Positions 51,099 through 60,890 of a stretch of 64,000 nt of DNA are shown piece by piece; position 1 is the first letter of the stretch, and each line of letters opens with the position of its first letter. The translations under genes and the position numbers were made by a program. Location: NCBI GenBank assembly GCA_036365455.1, contig JAWQUS010000011.1, positions 3,182,001 to 3,246,000 on the forward strand, in the 5' to 3' direction. A model generated the notes under the pieces. The model was not told the origin of the DNA. It worked only from the letters and a program-made list of their open reading frames with translations, and did no database searches. This stretch comes from Macrosoma leucophasiata (lineage: Eukaryota > Arthropoda > Insecta > Lepidoptera > Hedylidae).

Positions 51099-51180
51099 TG
51101 GTGCCTACGCCCGCGAAATCCGTCACTAGAGCTCTACCACCGTAGAGCTCTAGTGACGGATTTCGCGGGCGTAGGCACCA
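51099..51180. repeat. Perfect 39-bp palindrome at a family A head
   Basis: Arms 51099-51137 and 51142-51180 are exact reverse complements around CACC. Both are the first ~39 bp of family A, so the element's own 5' end has been copied in inverted orientation. Confidence 0.95.
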
Positions 51181-51417
51181 CCACATTACCTAATCTATCT
51201 GCCGCCAAATGGTAGTGTTCAGTGCTATCGAGTTCCAGTTAGATGGTAATGTATAACCTCGTAATAACTATCACAGAGACATAACAGTAATGGTCTCAGG
51301 GGTGCCAATTCATCTTTTATGACCTGCGGTTTTTGTGTAGATGTCTATAGCCTGCAGTCATCACTCATCATCCATGTGAACTGCATGCTTGTTTGCCACC
51401 CTTGAAACATAAAAAAG
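51142..51417 (+). mobile_element. Family A2 retroposon with inverted head duplication
   Basis: Starts GTAGAGCTCTAGTGACGG, carries A2 features ('GTAATAACTATCACAGAGAC') and ends 'CCTTGAAACATAAAAAAG'. Confidence 0.88.
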
Positions 51418-51682
51418 AACAAAATCTTATTAATTGTTATCACAAAAAACAGCAATCCTAAAAATCGAAACAGGATTACACGACCAAAGAGGATGGCGTA
51501 ATATTTTTAAAAATAGCAAATAAATTTGTATTTCTTTTGTTTGTTTGACAATCCTGAATAATCCTATGTATGGGAATATTTCAAGTTTTGAAATGTTCAA
51601 TATTTTATTTATGGATATCGGGTGGAACTGCCAATTATTTTTTATCCATTGCATAGATTTTCCAAAGGCACTCATGAATTAT

Positions 51683-51872
51683 ATTAAGCGGCTCACATTT
51701 ATGTTGACTGAAGCCTATAGACATCTACACAAAAACTAGAGGTCGAAATGCAGATGTTGCCACCCCTGAGACCTAAGTGGTCATATCTCTGATAGTTATT
51801 ACGGATAGTGCTGAACACTACCCTTTGGCGCCCTCGAGTCTCTCTCCTGTACCTACACTGGAAGTCTACCAA
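51683..51872 (-). repeat. Family A2, internally deleted
   Basis: Antisense from 'GGCTCACATTTATGTTGACT' to 'CCTACACTGGAAGTCTACCA', with gaps around 51805-51850. Confidence 0.7.
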
Positions 51873-51875
51873 TAG

Positions 51876-52799
51876 AATGGACACTTCGACGTCCCGCCCG
51901 ATTTCCCCGCCTCACTTGGGTGAGACGAGTTTGGACTCTTCCCCTCTTATGGGGGACATTTGGTATTACACTACGTGCTACGCACACAGGTCCACGTGTA
52001 AATACACGTCACTGATTGATGCCTGTATAATAGAGACCAAATTAGGCGTTTGTATGGAATTTTGGCGGTGTGTCCGCGCTGTGCCAACAGTGAGGAATGT
52101 CAAAACTCAGATGCATTGCTACACCTGATGCCTAGATAGGAGTTGTGAGGGTGTTTAAGGGTTCCTAAAAGGAACCCTTAAACGGGTTTTAAGGGTGTGT
52201 AGGTACACACCCTTAAAACCCTTGCTATTAAAAGATTAAAGTTAAAAACTACGAAATGTCTCGTGATCATTATAGAAAATCAGATTTAAATGTTTTCCAA
52301 ACTAAAATATAATCCTTACCAAACTAGAAACTAGTCGTTGAGTCGTTACCATAATTGATTTAAACAAGCAAACGCTAAAGTTGGCCCGCAACAGTGCGCC
52401 AAGCAAAAATTATACTCGTAAATCAAAAGTTGTGCTCATAAATAAAGTTCGGCAAACAATGATTTTATCCGTGTTGGAAACATGTAATTATTCATATCTA
52501 CCGTCGCAGTACGAGTATATGAATTATTCGTTGAGTATATTATTTGTCTGAAATGAAATATTATCTATTACTGGTAGTCATTGACCCAAATGTCCTAAAG
52601 CACACCGCGGACACTCCGCCAAAATTCCATACAAACGCAAAATTTTGGTGTCTATTACACAGACATCAATCAGTGACGTGTATATACACTTGCACCTGTG
52701 TGCGTAGCACGTACAAAATACTAACCGTCGCCCATAAGAGGGGAGGAGGTTGGGTGATGCGGGAAAATCGGGACGTCGAAGTGTCCATTCTATACGTAG
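51876..52799. mobile_element. Foldback D element with ~205-bp inverted arms
   Basis: Left arm AATGGACACTTCGACGTCCC (51876-52085) and right arm ending GGGACGTCGAAGTGTCCATT (52601-52799) are inverted copies, sharing 'ATACACGTCACTGATTGATG' and 'CCCCTCTTATGGG'. A single arm occurs at 14300-14780. The middle holds a family A scrap and two hairpins. It may be one mobile unit or two opposed copies. Confidence 0.65.
52153..52221. repeat. Two consecutive perfect hairpins
   Basis: GTTTAAGGGTTCCT-AAA-AGGAACCCTTAAAC (14-bp arms, 52153-52183) is followed with no gap by an 18-bp-arm hairpin, GGGTTTTAAGGGTGTGTA-GG plus the complement (52184-52221). Confidence 0.95.
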
Positions 52800-52927
52800 T
52801 ATTATTACATATTCTCTGCATAAAGTACTAGACAAGACAGTCCTCTTGGTTTCATGATCATAGTCTGGAGAAGTAAATTGACCACCGTTTTATTTAGTAC
52901 AGTCAATAAATACAATCAATATCAAGA

Positions 52928-53152
52928 AATATTGCACATCGAGCCTACGAAACATACAATCGGCTAGTTTCGCCTTCGTAGAGCGTTATCTGTGTTGCAC
53001 ACTGCTAAGTAAACACTGATAGTCCGCTATTGGTCAACATTTGAGCAAAATGGTCAGCAAACGTAACATAGGTAAGTTGCGAAAAAGAGATAGCGCACTA
53101 CATACCCGAAATAAGCCGAAGTCTCCTTCCTAAGATCGATGTGCATTAATTC
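52928..53152 (-). mobile_element. M7 element, inverted copy
   Basis: Reverse-complement homologue of 53697-53948 ('CGAAATAAGCCGAAGTCTCC', 'GTTTCGCCTTCGTAGAGCG'). Outermost ends are decayed. Confidence 0.75.
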
Positions 53153-53585
53153 TTGTTGGTTTTATATGTAGTAAAATAAAATCTTTATTTGTTTTTATGG
53201 ATTCATCTCCCGTATATAAAACGAAAATTATTATCTTCTAATTCACAGTACCTGGTTGACCGAGCTTCGCTCCGTAGCGATTTTTGAAAATTATATTTAG
53301 TATTTATTGCATGCTGAAGAAATATGAATAAAAACAATTGATTTTTTTGGTCTAACCTCAAATCAAACACTTCTTCTTTGCTAAAAATACGACTAACGTT
53401 AGTAGACTAATGGTTTATCTATTCATCAATAGATGGCGTTAGTCGTCGGTTATGAAGAAAATTTATTATTAACTTGGAACCGAGCTTTTCTTGGACCTAG
53501 AACCTAAATAAATCGATTTCTTGACCCGAAAAACCCCTAATCTGTAAGTTTGAAGAAAATCGTTGGAGCCGTTTCCGAGATCTTG

Positions 53586-53589
<4 letters not shown>

Positions 53590-53625
<36 letters not shown>
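53590..53625. repeat. AT microsatellite
   Basis: Uninterrupted (AT)18. Confidence 0.97.
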
Positions 53626-53629
<4 letters not shown>

Positions 53630-53696
53630 AATTGCTCGTTTAAAGGTATTAGATAATTGACAGTTGACGTGGAAACGTCTGCAACACAAACATTTA

Positions 53697-53948
53697 CAGT
53701 GCTCAACAATAAATATTGCACATCGAGCTTATGAAGGTAACTTCGGCTTATTTCGGGTCTATAGGGCGTTATCTCTTTCGCACCGTACTTAATTGACGTT
53801 TGTCGACCATTTAGATCAAGTTTTGACCAATACCGGACTGTCTGTGCTTACGTAGGCAGTGTGCAGCAGAGATTACGCTCTACGAAGTCGAATCGAGCCG
53901 ATCCTCTCTTTCGTAGGCCCGATATGCAATATTAATTGTTGAGTACTG
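53697..53948 (+). mobile_element. M7 element, complete (Tc1/mariner-type MITE)
   Basis: Ends CAGTGCTCAACAATAAATAT and, inverted, 'TTAATTGTTGAGTACTG', continuing as inverted similarity to 'GCACATCGAGC..'. TA flanks both sides (53695-53696, 53949-53950), the Tc1/mariner target. 252 bp, no ORF. Confidence 0.82.
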
Positions 53949-54437
53949 TACACTAAATTCACTATAAGATAAACCATAATTCCAGAAATAATAAAAAATA
54001 GGATAATAATATTTCATAAATCATCAAGATTATTACGTTAAATTTATTTTTTAATTTCTAAGTTTATTTAAAACACAAAAAATCACAAGAATCGGTGAAG
54101 CTGTTTTGGAAGAATTTGGTGGCATGTGACACGAGAATTTTATATACTCGATATATACATTTATTTAGAAAACATTTATATAATATACAATCAAACACAG
54201 CTCAGTTCCTTCATAAATAACGGTAAATATTTATAGGTCTCCATAGGCAAGAAAACGTCACAACCACCATCATGGCGTGCCGTTACTGGTAGCTATTATT
54301 CCTTTAGTATCCATCCTGTGTGAATTTTGTATGAGATAAAAAGCTTTGAGCAATAACGCGATATCTTGTGTCTTTGCAAAACAGTAACTTTGAAGGTTTT
54401 TGTCCTACAACTTTAAGACGAGATAGAATTTCTTTCT

Positions 54438-54771
54438 ATTTTATTTTTAAAGAAAAATGGAAAGAAAAATTTGACTTCAGGCGAGACTCGAACTCGCGGC
54501 CTACTGGGAATCTAGTCCAGCCGCTCTTCCAATTGACAATTTAGTTGGCAATAGATGGCGCTGCTGCTACCATAAAGCAATGCAATAGATGTGAAGGAAA
54601 GATTTGACAAATCGGGCAGGACTTCAGTAGCTCAATTGGAAGAGCGGCTGGACTAGATTCCCAGTAGGCCGCGAGTTCGAGTCTCGCCTGAAGTCAAATT
54701 TTTCTTTCCATTTTTCTTTAAAAATAAAATATATTTCACAAGCATGTGTTAATGCGAAATAATATAAAACA
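54438..54771 (+). mobile_element. tRNA-like inverted element Y, palindromic form
   Basis: Left arm: antisense tail plus 63 bp of antisense tRNA-like sequence (54474-54536). Centre as in 34421-34708 but reversed. Right arm: complete tRNA-like unit plus tail. Arms of roughly 100 bp can pair. AGAATTTCTTTCT flanks the whole unit exactly (54425-54437 and 54772-54784), so the inverted structure moved as one piece. Family A sits immediately to the right. Confidence 0.88.
54621..54694 (+). tRNA. tRNA-like sequence inside Y, probably pseudo
   Basis: 74 nt with a perfect 7-bp acceptor ACTTCAG/CTGAAGT, D stem GCTC/GAGC, T arm GCGAG-TTCGAGT-CTCGC and a 9-nt anticodon loop. Box A TAGCTCAATTGG and box B GAGTTCGAGTC are intact. 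The best-preserved of the three copies. Confidence 0.5.
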
Positions 54772-54784
54772 AGAATTTCTTTCT

Positions 54785-55045
54785 TTTTTTTATGTAATGG
54801 AAGTGGCAAACAAGCATGCAGTTCATATTGATGTTAAGTGATGATTGCAGCCTATAGAAACCCACACAAAGACCAAAGTCAAAATGCAGATGCATTACCA
54901 CTCCTGAGGCCTAAGGTGTTATGCCTCTGTGCCGGAAATAACAAGGCCGTACATTACCACCTGATCGGAACACGATACTGCTGAACACAACCATTTGGCG
55001 GCAAGTATATTAGGTAATGTGGTGGTACCTACGCCCGCGAGCTGC
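54785..55045 (-). mobile_element. Family A retroposon, head cut
   Basis: Antisense from T run to 'TACGCCCGCGAGCTGCCC'. The final ~25 bp of head is replaced by a LINE-end fragment. Confidence 0.85.
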
Positions 55046-55049
55046 CCAA

Positions 55050-55215
55050 TGATGTCACCATGAGGGGAGAATATGCCATAATCGCCACGCATCGGGCTTG
55101 CCGACTATACTCGTAGTAGCAGTAGTTTTATCATAAAACACCGGTGCCTATCCCGCGTTTGATCGCCATTGTTCGGTTGACTAACTGCACAAGCAGAAGA
55201 ATTCCGATTATTGGA
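55050..55215 (-). repeat. LINE 3'-end fragment (RTE-like)
   Basis: 'GAGAATATGCCATAATCGCC', 'AGCAGTAGTTTTATCATAAA', 'GATCGCCATTGTTCGGTTGA', as in 32785-33060. Confidence 0.55.
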
Positions 55216-55329
55216 TGGTTATTAGGTAGTTTAAGGCGCGCATGTCCCCGCGGCTTATTTATGTACTCATAGGTCGTAGGGGATCTACACGGTTAAGTGG
55301 TGTAAGCTATCTCGGCTAAGCGACGTATC

Positions 55330-55660
55330 GCTTAACTGAGTAGATCGCTTACGATCTACAGGTGCGGTCAGGAGTGTGTTGGGTGACCACTAGTGGTAAA
55401 TTATTATGCGCGTTTCCGTGCTTCGGAAGGCACGTTAAGCCGTCGGTCCCGGTTACTATCGATAGATAGCAGTCGTTAAATCTTGTCGGAGACTGTATGG
55501 GCGGTTTAAAAACATCCGACAGCGGGTTGGCCACTAACCCGTATCTTCACCAACCCACATTGTAGCAGCGTGGTGTAGTAAGCTCCAGGCCTCCCCCTAA
55601 AAAGGCGAGAAACTCGTGCCCAGCAGTGGGACGTATGGACGTGGGTTGCTTTTATTACTA
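55330..55660 (+). repeat. LINE 3' UTR (RTE-like), copy 2
   Basis: Matches 32440-32780 across 'CGTGCTTCGGAAGGCACGTT', 'TCTTGTCGGAGACTGTATGG' and 'GCTCCAGGCCTCCCCCTAAA', ending 'CCCAGCAGTGGGACGTATGG' and a TTATTAC tail. Confidence 0.7.
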
Positions 55661-56412
55661 CATATTCGGTAGTTATTCGGTATCCCTAAAAATTATCAGA
55701 CGATTACCTACCTACTATGTCACCTAGCAAATTTTATAAGAGCTCCAAGAAATTCTAGACGTTTGAACAAAAGAGCCTCCTTAACTCGGCAGTAAATAAA
55801 GTAAATTATGCTAGTCCTGACTAGGCTTGAAATATACACAAAAAATAACTTCTCTTAAGACATAACTGTGCCATAATTCAACTCTTTCACTAATGGATGG
55901 GGCGGGAACACTTGAGTCTGGCACTCGGCCACAGCTAAATACGTTCCGAGGTAAGCAATATCAAGCTATTGTGGAGTGACCTCTCCCGGGGATTCATTGA
56001 GATTCAAGTGTACGTTGTGTGAAGGTCAGAATGAGGACTTGAATCTATTCATGTTTTTCGGACTGTGTAGCTGAATTGCGGGTAATGTGATATAATTTCG
56101 TTTGTATTTTTTCTATCAGTTATTGTCACTTAACACTGAAAAAATATTGTCCATCTATCATCCTATATTTAGATGTTTTTCCGTCATTGTGTCATCTATT
56201 TATTTTTCAATCTGTTCGTTTGTCAGTCAGTTCATTAGTCTATCACTGTCATCTGTCGTCTATCAGCCTGTTTGTCTGTCTAACAGTTGATATACTTCTG
56301 TGCGTTTTTCAATTCCGTGAGCGGAAAAGGTCACCTGACCGTCCGCGTGTCTAAACGAACTCTCAGCGACCCGTGCGTATTAGCAATCTAATTCCTCTAA
56401 TATCTTTTCCTA
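55661..56412. other. Unassigned stretch
   Basis: A 62-codon frame (56102-56290) is serine/isoleucine-rich low complexity from a TCTGTC/CAGTC-type sequence. No gene supported. Confidence 0.35.
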
Positions 56413-56723
56413 TCTTAATATATATAAATCTCGTGTCACAATGTTTGTCCTCAATGGACTCCTAAACCACTTAACCGATTATAATAAAATTCGCACACCA
56501 TGTGCAGTTCGATCCAACTTGAGAGATAGGATAGCTTACATCACGCTATGACTAATAGGAGCAGAGCAGCGCGGGCGAAGCCGGGGCGGGCCGCTAGTAT
56601 AGTATAATTATTGATTACTAGCTGGTGCCCGCGACTTCGTCTGCGCAGGATTAGTCTTACACACAATATCTTCATAAATTATAGCCTATGTATTATTCTG
56701 ATAAATAGGCTGTATTATTTTAA
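56413..56723 (+). repeat. 311-bp tandem duplication, unit 1
   Basis: Contains a Helitron-like 3' end ('GAAGCCGGGGCGGGCCGCTAGTA') followed by 'CTAGCTGGTGCCCGCGACTT'. Unit 2 follows directly with only a handful of differences. Confidence 0.93.
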
Positions 56724-57034
56724 TCTTAATATATATACATCTCGTGTCACAATGTTTGTCCTCAATGGACTCCTAAACCACTTAACCGATTATAATAAAA
56801 TTCGCACACCATGTGCAGTTCGATCCAACTTGAGAGATAGGATAGCTTACATCACGCTATGACTAATAGGAGCAGAGCAGCGCGGGCGAAGCCGAGGCGG
56901 GCCGCTAGTATAGTATAATTATTGATTACTAGCTGGTGCCCGCGACTTCGTCTGCGCAGGATTAGTCTTACACACAATATCTTCATAAATTATAGCCTAT
57001 GTATTATTCTGATGAATGGGCTGTATTATTTTAA
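56724..57034 (+). repeat. 311-bp tandem duplication, unit 2
   Basis: Same length as unit 1. Differences include AAAT/ACAT, GCCGGGGC/GCCGAGGC and ATAAATAGG/ATGAATGGG. The repeat to the right (to ~57120) continues the second component. Confidence 0.93.
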
Positions 57035-57128
57035 AGATTCATTAAAATCCATTCAGCAGTTTTTACGTGAGATAGTAACAAACATCCGTCCATACATACA
57101 AACTTTCATGTTTATAATATTATTTTTT

Positions 57129-57196
57129 AAATTTGAGTATTCGAAAAGTTGTGATAATGATCCTACATTATTACAAGTTCTCGAATACTCAAATTT
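57129..57196. repeat. ~30-bp-arm hairpin
   Basis: AAATTTGAGTATTCGA is exact at both ends and pairing continues with a few mismatches to the ATAATGA/TCCTACATTAT centre. Could be a tiny foldback element. Confidence 0.8.
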
Positions 57197-57363
57197 ATGG
57201 TTTTCCTAAAAGCTAGCACCAACATAGGTACATAACTAAAATATGGTGTGGAAGTTCGTTCCAAAAAACATTTGGCGGGCCGCGGATTGATTTGCGAACG
57301 GTTGTTTATCTCGGTATTCGAATGTTGGAAGCCGGTAGGTATGTAGCTGATACTATGATGAGG

Positions 57364-57421
57364 TGATGTATGTATGTATTTACACGCCAGGGCACTAACG
57401 GGGTAGGCAGAGAGTGTATAG
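57364..57421 (-). repeat. LINE 3'-tail fragment
   Basis: 'ATGTATGTATGTATTTACAC' then 'GCCAGGGCACTAACGGGGTA' is the reverse of the tail seen at 2591-2680. Confidence 0.55.
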
Positions 57422-57449
57422 GTGACCTAAAGAAACTAGCCGAGTACAT

Positions 57450-57570
57450 AATTTTTATAGCTTTAATTGTCCCACTGCTGGGCAAAAGCCTCCCCTATTT
57501 TCTTCCACATATCGTGGTCTTCTGCAACTTCGAGCCAATTGGGTTCAAAGCGATCGATATCGAGTGTAAA
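57450..57570 (-). pseudogene. LINE C-terminal fragment (RTE-like)
   Basis: Antisense frame '..DIDRFEPNWLEVAEDHDMW' and 'KKIGEAFAQQWDN' matches the W-K-x-L-GEA-x-QQW end of RTE-like proteins. Confidence 0.6.
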
Positions 57571-57595
57571 TAATAAATAAAACAAAATACGCATA

Positions 57596-57782
57596 CAGTC
57601 TAAGCCCCACAGTAAATAAACCTGTGTCGTGGGTGCCGTTGTATACAAACAACACATGGACAAACACCCAGATCCGAAACAAATATCAGTAGGCCATACA
57701 AATATTTGTCCCGGTGCGGGGATCGAACCCGCGACCCTTCGAATCAAACGGTCATCTGACACCGCTGGACAAACCGGGTCGT
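57596..57782 (-). mobile_element. tRNA-derived SINE, family R
   Basis: Antisense with intact B box (GGGTTCGATCCC as 'GGGGATCGAACCCGCG') and the 'AACAAATATCAGTAGGCCAT' and 'CCTGTGTCGTGGGTGCCGTT' body. The best match to 12240-12484. Confidence 0.78.
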
Positions 57783-57884
57783 CAAAAGTCGAGTGTGAGT
57801 TGGTCTTGCGCGCAGAAGAACAAATAAGATATTTCCTTTAATTTTAAAATAGATTTTTGAAAGTTAATGTACAGAAGATTTTTT

Positions 57885-58115
57885 ACTGGAGGTAGAGTTC
57901 TAGTGTAGGAGCTCGAAGGCGTAGGCACCAACGCATTACCTAATTTATTTGCCGCCAAATGGTAACTGCTATGTTAATTGATGACTGCAGCCTAACTGCT
58001 ATGTTAAGTGATGACTGCAGCCTATAGAAATCTACACAAAAGCCAGAGGTCAAAATGCAGATGCGTTTTCTTCCCTCAGACCTGAGATAATTCTGTAATA
58101 GTTATTACGGAGCCA
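57885..58115. repeat. Family A2 head joined to an inverted A2 body
   Basis: 57885-57963 is a plus-strand A2 head. From 57964 the sequence switches to antisense A2, beginning with a 30-bp tandem duplication (57964-57993, 57994-58023: AACTGCTATGTTAATTGATG..), and ends 'ATTACGGAGCC'. Confidence 0.75.
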
Positions 58116-58120
58116 AAAAC

Positions 58121-58408
58121 TTTTTTTTTATGTAATGGAAGTGATAAACAAGCACGCAGTTCATATTGATGTTAAGTGATGACTGCAGCCTATAAACACT
58201 CACACAAAGACCTGAGGTCAAAATGCAGATGCGTTACCACTCCTGAAGCCTAAGGTGTTATGCCTCTGTGCCGGAAATTACAGGGCCGTACATTACCACG
58301 TGACCGGAACACGATAGTGCTGAACACGACCATTTAGCGGCAAGTTTATTAGGTAATGCGGTGTTTCCTACGCCCGCGAGCTCTGTCACTGGAGCTCTTC
58401 CACCAGTA
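58121..58408 (-). mobile_element. Family A retroposon, full length
   Basis: Antisense from the T run to CTCTTCCACCAGT. Well preserved. Confidence 0.88.
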
Positions 58409-58419
58409 AGAACACATTA

Positions 58420-58529
58420 TCATCAAACTGGATCACGGTAGTGTTGAATACCACCACATGGCGGCAGATAGATTGGGTAATTCAATGCTTACAGCCTCGA
58501 ACTCCTTCACTTTAACTCTACCACAAGTA
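58420..58529 (-). repeat. Family A2 head fragment
   Basis: 'CTGGATCACGGTAGTGTTGA' to 'TTTAACTCTACCACAAGT', antisense and decayed. Continues the A2 body at 57964-58115, so the A copy 58121-58408 appears to be inserted in an A2 element. Confidence 0.65.
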
Positions 58530-59449
58530 GAAGTAAAATAATATTTCAGTGTCAGTATGTTACCAACACGCGTCCGGAACACAGCGGGATCGTGTAGTAC
58601 GCGATAGTGCCGAGCATCCAATCAAAGTTTATTGTGCTGCTGACTGAATAGCTACCTGCCACTTCACGGTGCTCTCTGATTTTCGCGCATAGGCTACTTT
58701 TTGAAGTATTATTTACATCCGATTGATTTTGTCAACTTCTCTACAAAAACTAAGGAAGGCTATCGGAGAAATTTGTTTAAGTAAGTAGGTAAAAGTTAAA
58801 CGTAAACGTAAGTAAACGTAGTAGGTAAAACGTAAAAGGAGGGTCCTCCGACCAGGCGAGGTGTTAGCGCCTGGCAAGCCGCGGCCCGACGGTTGTCGTT
58901 GGGAAGTTGTATATATGCCAACTCTTGAGAAATATTCGTATGTACGATGTTATTCGATTGACACGCCATCTACCGTACTAGATAAGTACTGTGAGGTTTT
59001 ATCTGTGTTCCACTAGTTGGCGCCTTAATGTAGAGGACGCTACACACTATCCGCTGCTTACCCCAAGGTTGCAGGTGTATTTATGAACACTGAGGAAAAC
59101 TACAGGAGTTTTGGTAGCTACCGTGACTGTTACCCCTAGTTAGCACTAAAAACATTAAACATGATGATGTTTCGCAAGTCGTCGCATAAAGTATGTATTG
59201 CGTTAGATGTCATGTTGGTGCTAGCGTTCGCACTCCTGTCAAACCTATCATTTAAACATGTTTTTATGTGAATGTTTCATCCATACAAACTCACGGTTAC
59301 TTCAACCAGACCGGCGAAACTCTTTAAATAGCTTCATTATACCCTATAGCTTTACTAATGTACGGAATTAGAAGCAGTCCCAAAAGTTTATTGCATCCAT
59401 CCATCCCTTCAACGAAGGAATGGATTTCTCATAATCATAATCAAATTAT
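58530..59449. other. Unassigned stretch
   Basis: A GC-rich segment at 58850-58920 ('GCGAGGTGTTAGCGCCTGGC') is notable for an inverted GGCG/CGCC core. No ORF above 62 codons and no repeat partner. Confidence 0.35.
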
Positions 59450-59690
59450 ACATTTTCAGCCTTTGTATGTAGCTTAGATCACTTGTTTCTGAACCGAAAT
59501 TTGCCGTATGTGGCTTGTGAGCGTACCAACAAGCCGCATTTTGCAACTCTCATGTAATTCTCGACCAACCATGTGCAACTTATTTACATAGTGGTAGCAA
59601 TATTGCTGTTGCTTGTGGAATCAAGATATGCTGTAGACGTAGGAAAATTTATCAATTTATTGCATGAAATATTCAGATTTATTATTTAAT
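59450..59690 (+). repeat. Diverged tandem duplication, copy 1
   Basis: 'TCACTTGTTTCTGAACCGAA' to 'GCATGAAATATTCAGA' aligns with 60690-60890 with many substitutions. Not coding in copy 1. Confidence 0.6.
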
Positions 59691-59694
59691 ATTT

Positions 59695-59941
59695 TACTGG
59701 TGGTAGAGCTCGTGACGGAGCTCGCGGGCGTTGGCACCACCGCATTACCTAATATACTTGCCGCTAAATGGTAGTGTTGAGCACTATCGTGTACCGGTCA
59801 GGTGGTAATGTACGGCCCTGTAATTTCCGGCACAGGGGCATAACACCTTTGACCTCAGGAGTGGTAACGCATCTGCATTTTGACCTTGGTCTCTGTGTGG
59901 GTGTCTATAGGTTACAGTCATCATTTAACATCCATAAAAAA
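59695..59941 (+). mobile_element. Family A retroposon, 3' end rearranged
   Basis: Full head and body, then 'TTAACATCCATAAAAAAAC'. A second 'CCATTACATAAAAAAAA' follows at 59957-59974, so the last ~30 bp before the tail is replaced. Confidence 0.85.
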
Positions 59942-60202
59942 ACGTGATTTTTTTATACCATTACATAAAAAAAACGAGATTACTGGGAGCTTACTGGGAA
60001 CAGTTTATGGGCGTCCACACAAAACTGCGATGCTACTAACTAAACATCATCCCTCCCTCCGCGCGTGAAGTGCGACAGAGGGGGGGGATGGTTCGGGGGT
60101 CGAGGTGTGCCTCGTTCCCCGGGCCTATCTGCCCCCGATGCGTCGGGGGCGTGATCGAATGAAGGGGATGTTGGCATGCAAACTCGCTGAGGGAGGCCAT
60201 TT

Positions 60203-60266
60203 GTTTTTTTTATTTCTTTTTTCACTTTTTTTTTTTTTTTCTCCTCTTTTTTTTTATTTTTTTTAT
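60203..60266. repeat. T-rich tract
   Basis: About 60 bp almost purely T with C interruptions. An antisense A-tail of an unrecognised retroposon is possible. Confidence 0.6.
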
Positions 60267-60689
60267 GCTTTGCCGTATAGCTGACGATGTATTCGTGCGA
60301 GCTCGCAGATATTTGCGACAAGATGCGAATTCGCAGTTATCTGTGGGAGCCCATATATTTGGTGTAGTATAATTCATTTATTTCAATGTATGTATACCGT
60401 CATATTAATTATCCATTGCGTCATTTGGTTTACGTGTTTGGGAAGTGAAAAAGTATGTGAAAAGGCCTAGTAACAAATGATAACTGGAGTGGTGATCGTT
60501 TAGTTGCAGAGCTGATATTAAATGCTACCTAGATAGAATCCTACTTGGAGATCTAGCACGACACAAGAGTATAAAGACAAAAAAAAATTGGAGCCAAACT
60601 ACTTACTCAATCATTTAATTGATTGCATCGACTATAATATACATGTACGATACGTACATGTTTGTGTAAAAATATTCACCTGCGTCAGA

Positions 60690-60890
60690 CTTTTTCAGTC
60701 TTTGTAATTAAAATCACTTATTTCTGAACTTAAATCACCAGTGCGTGTCATGTGAGCTAACTCTCCGTATCAACAAGCTGCATTACGCAGCATGTAAATC
60801 CCAACCGCAGCCAGCTATGTGTAACTTGTGTACACAGCGATATTCCAACGCTTCCAGCTTTCATTTATCGCATGAAGTATTCAGAACGCT
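60690..60890 (+). repeat. Diverged tandem duplication, copy 2
   Basis: Partner of 59450-59690 at ~1.24 kb. A 99-codon frame (60745-61044) crosses it but is not conserved in copy 1. Confidence 0.6.
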
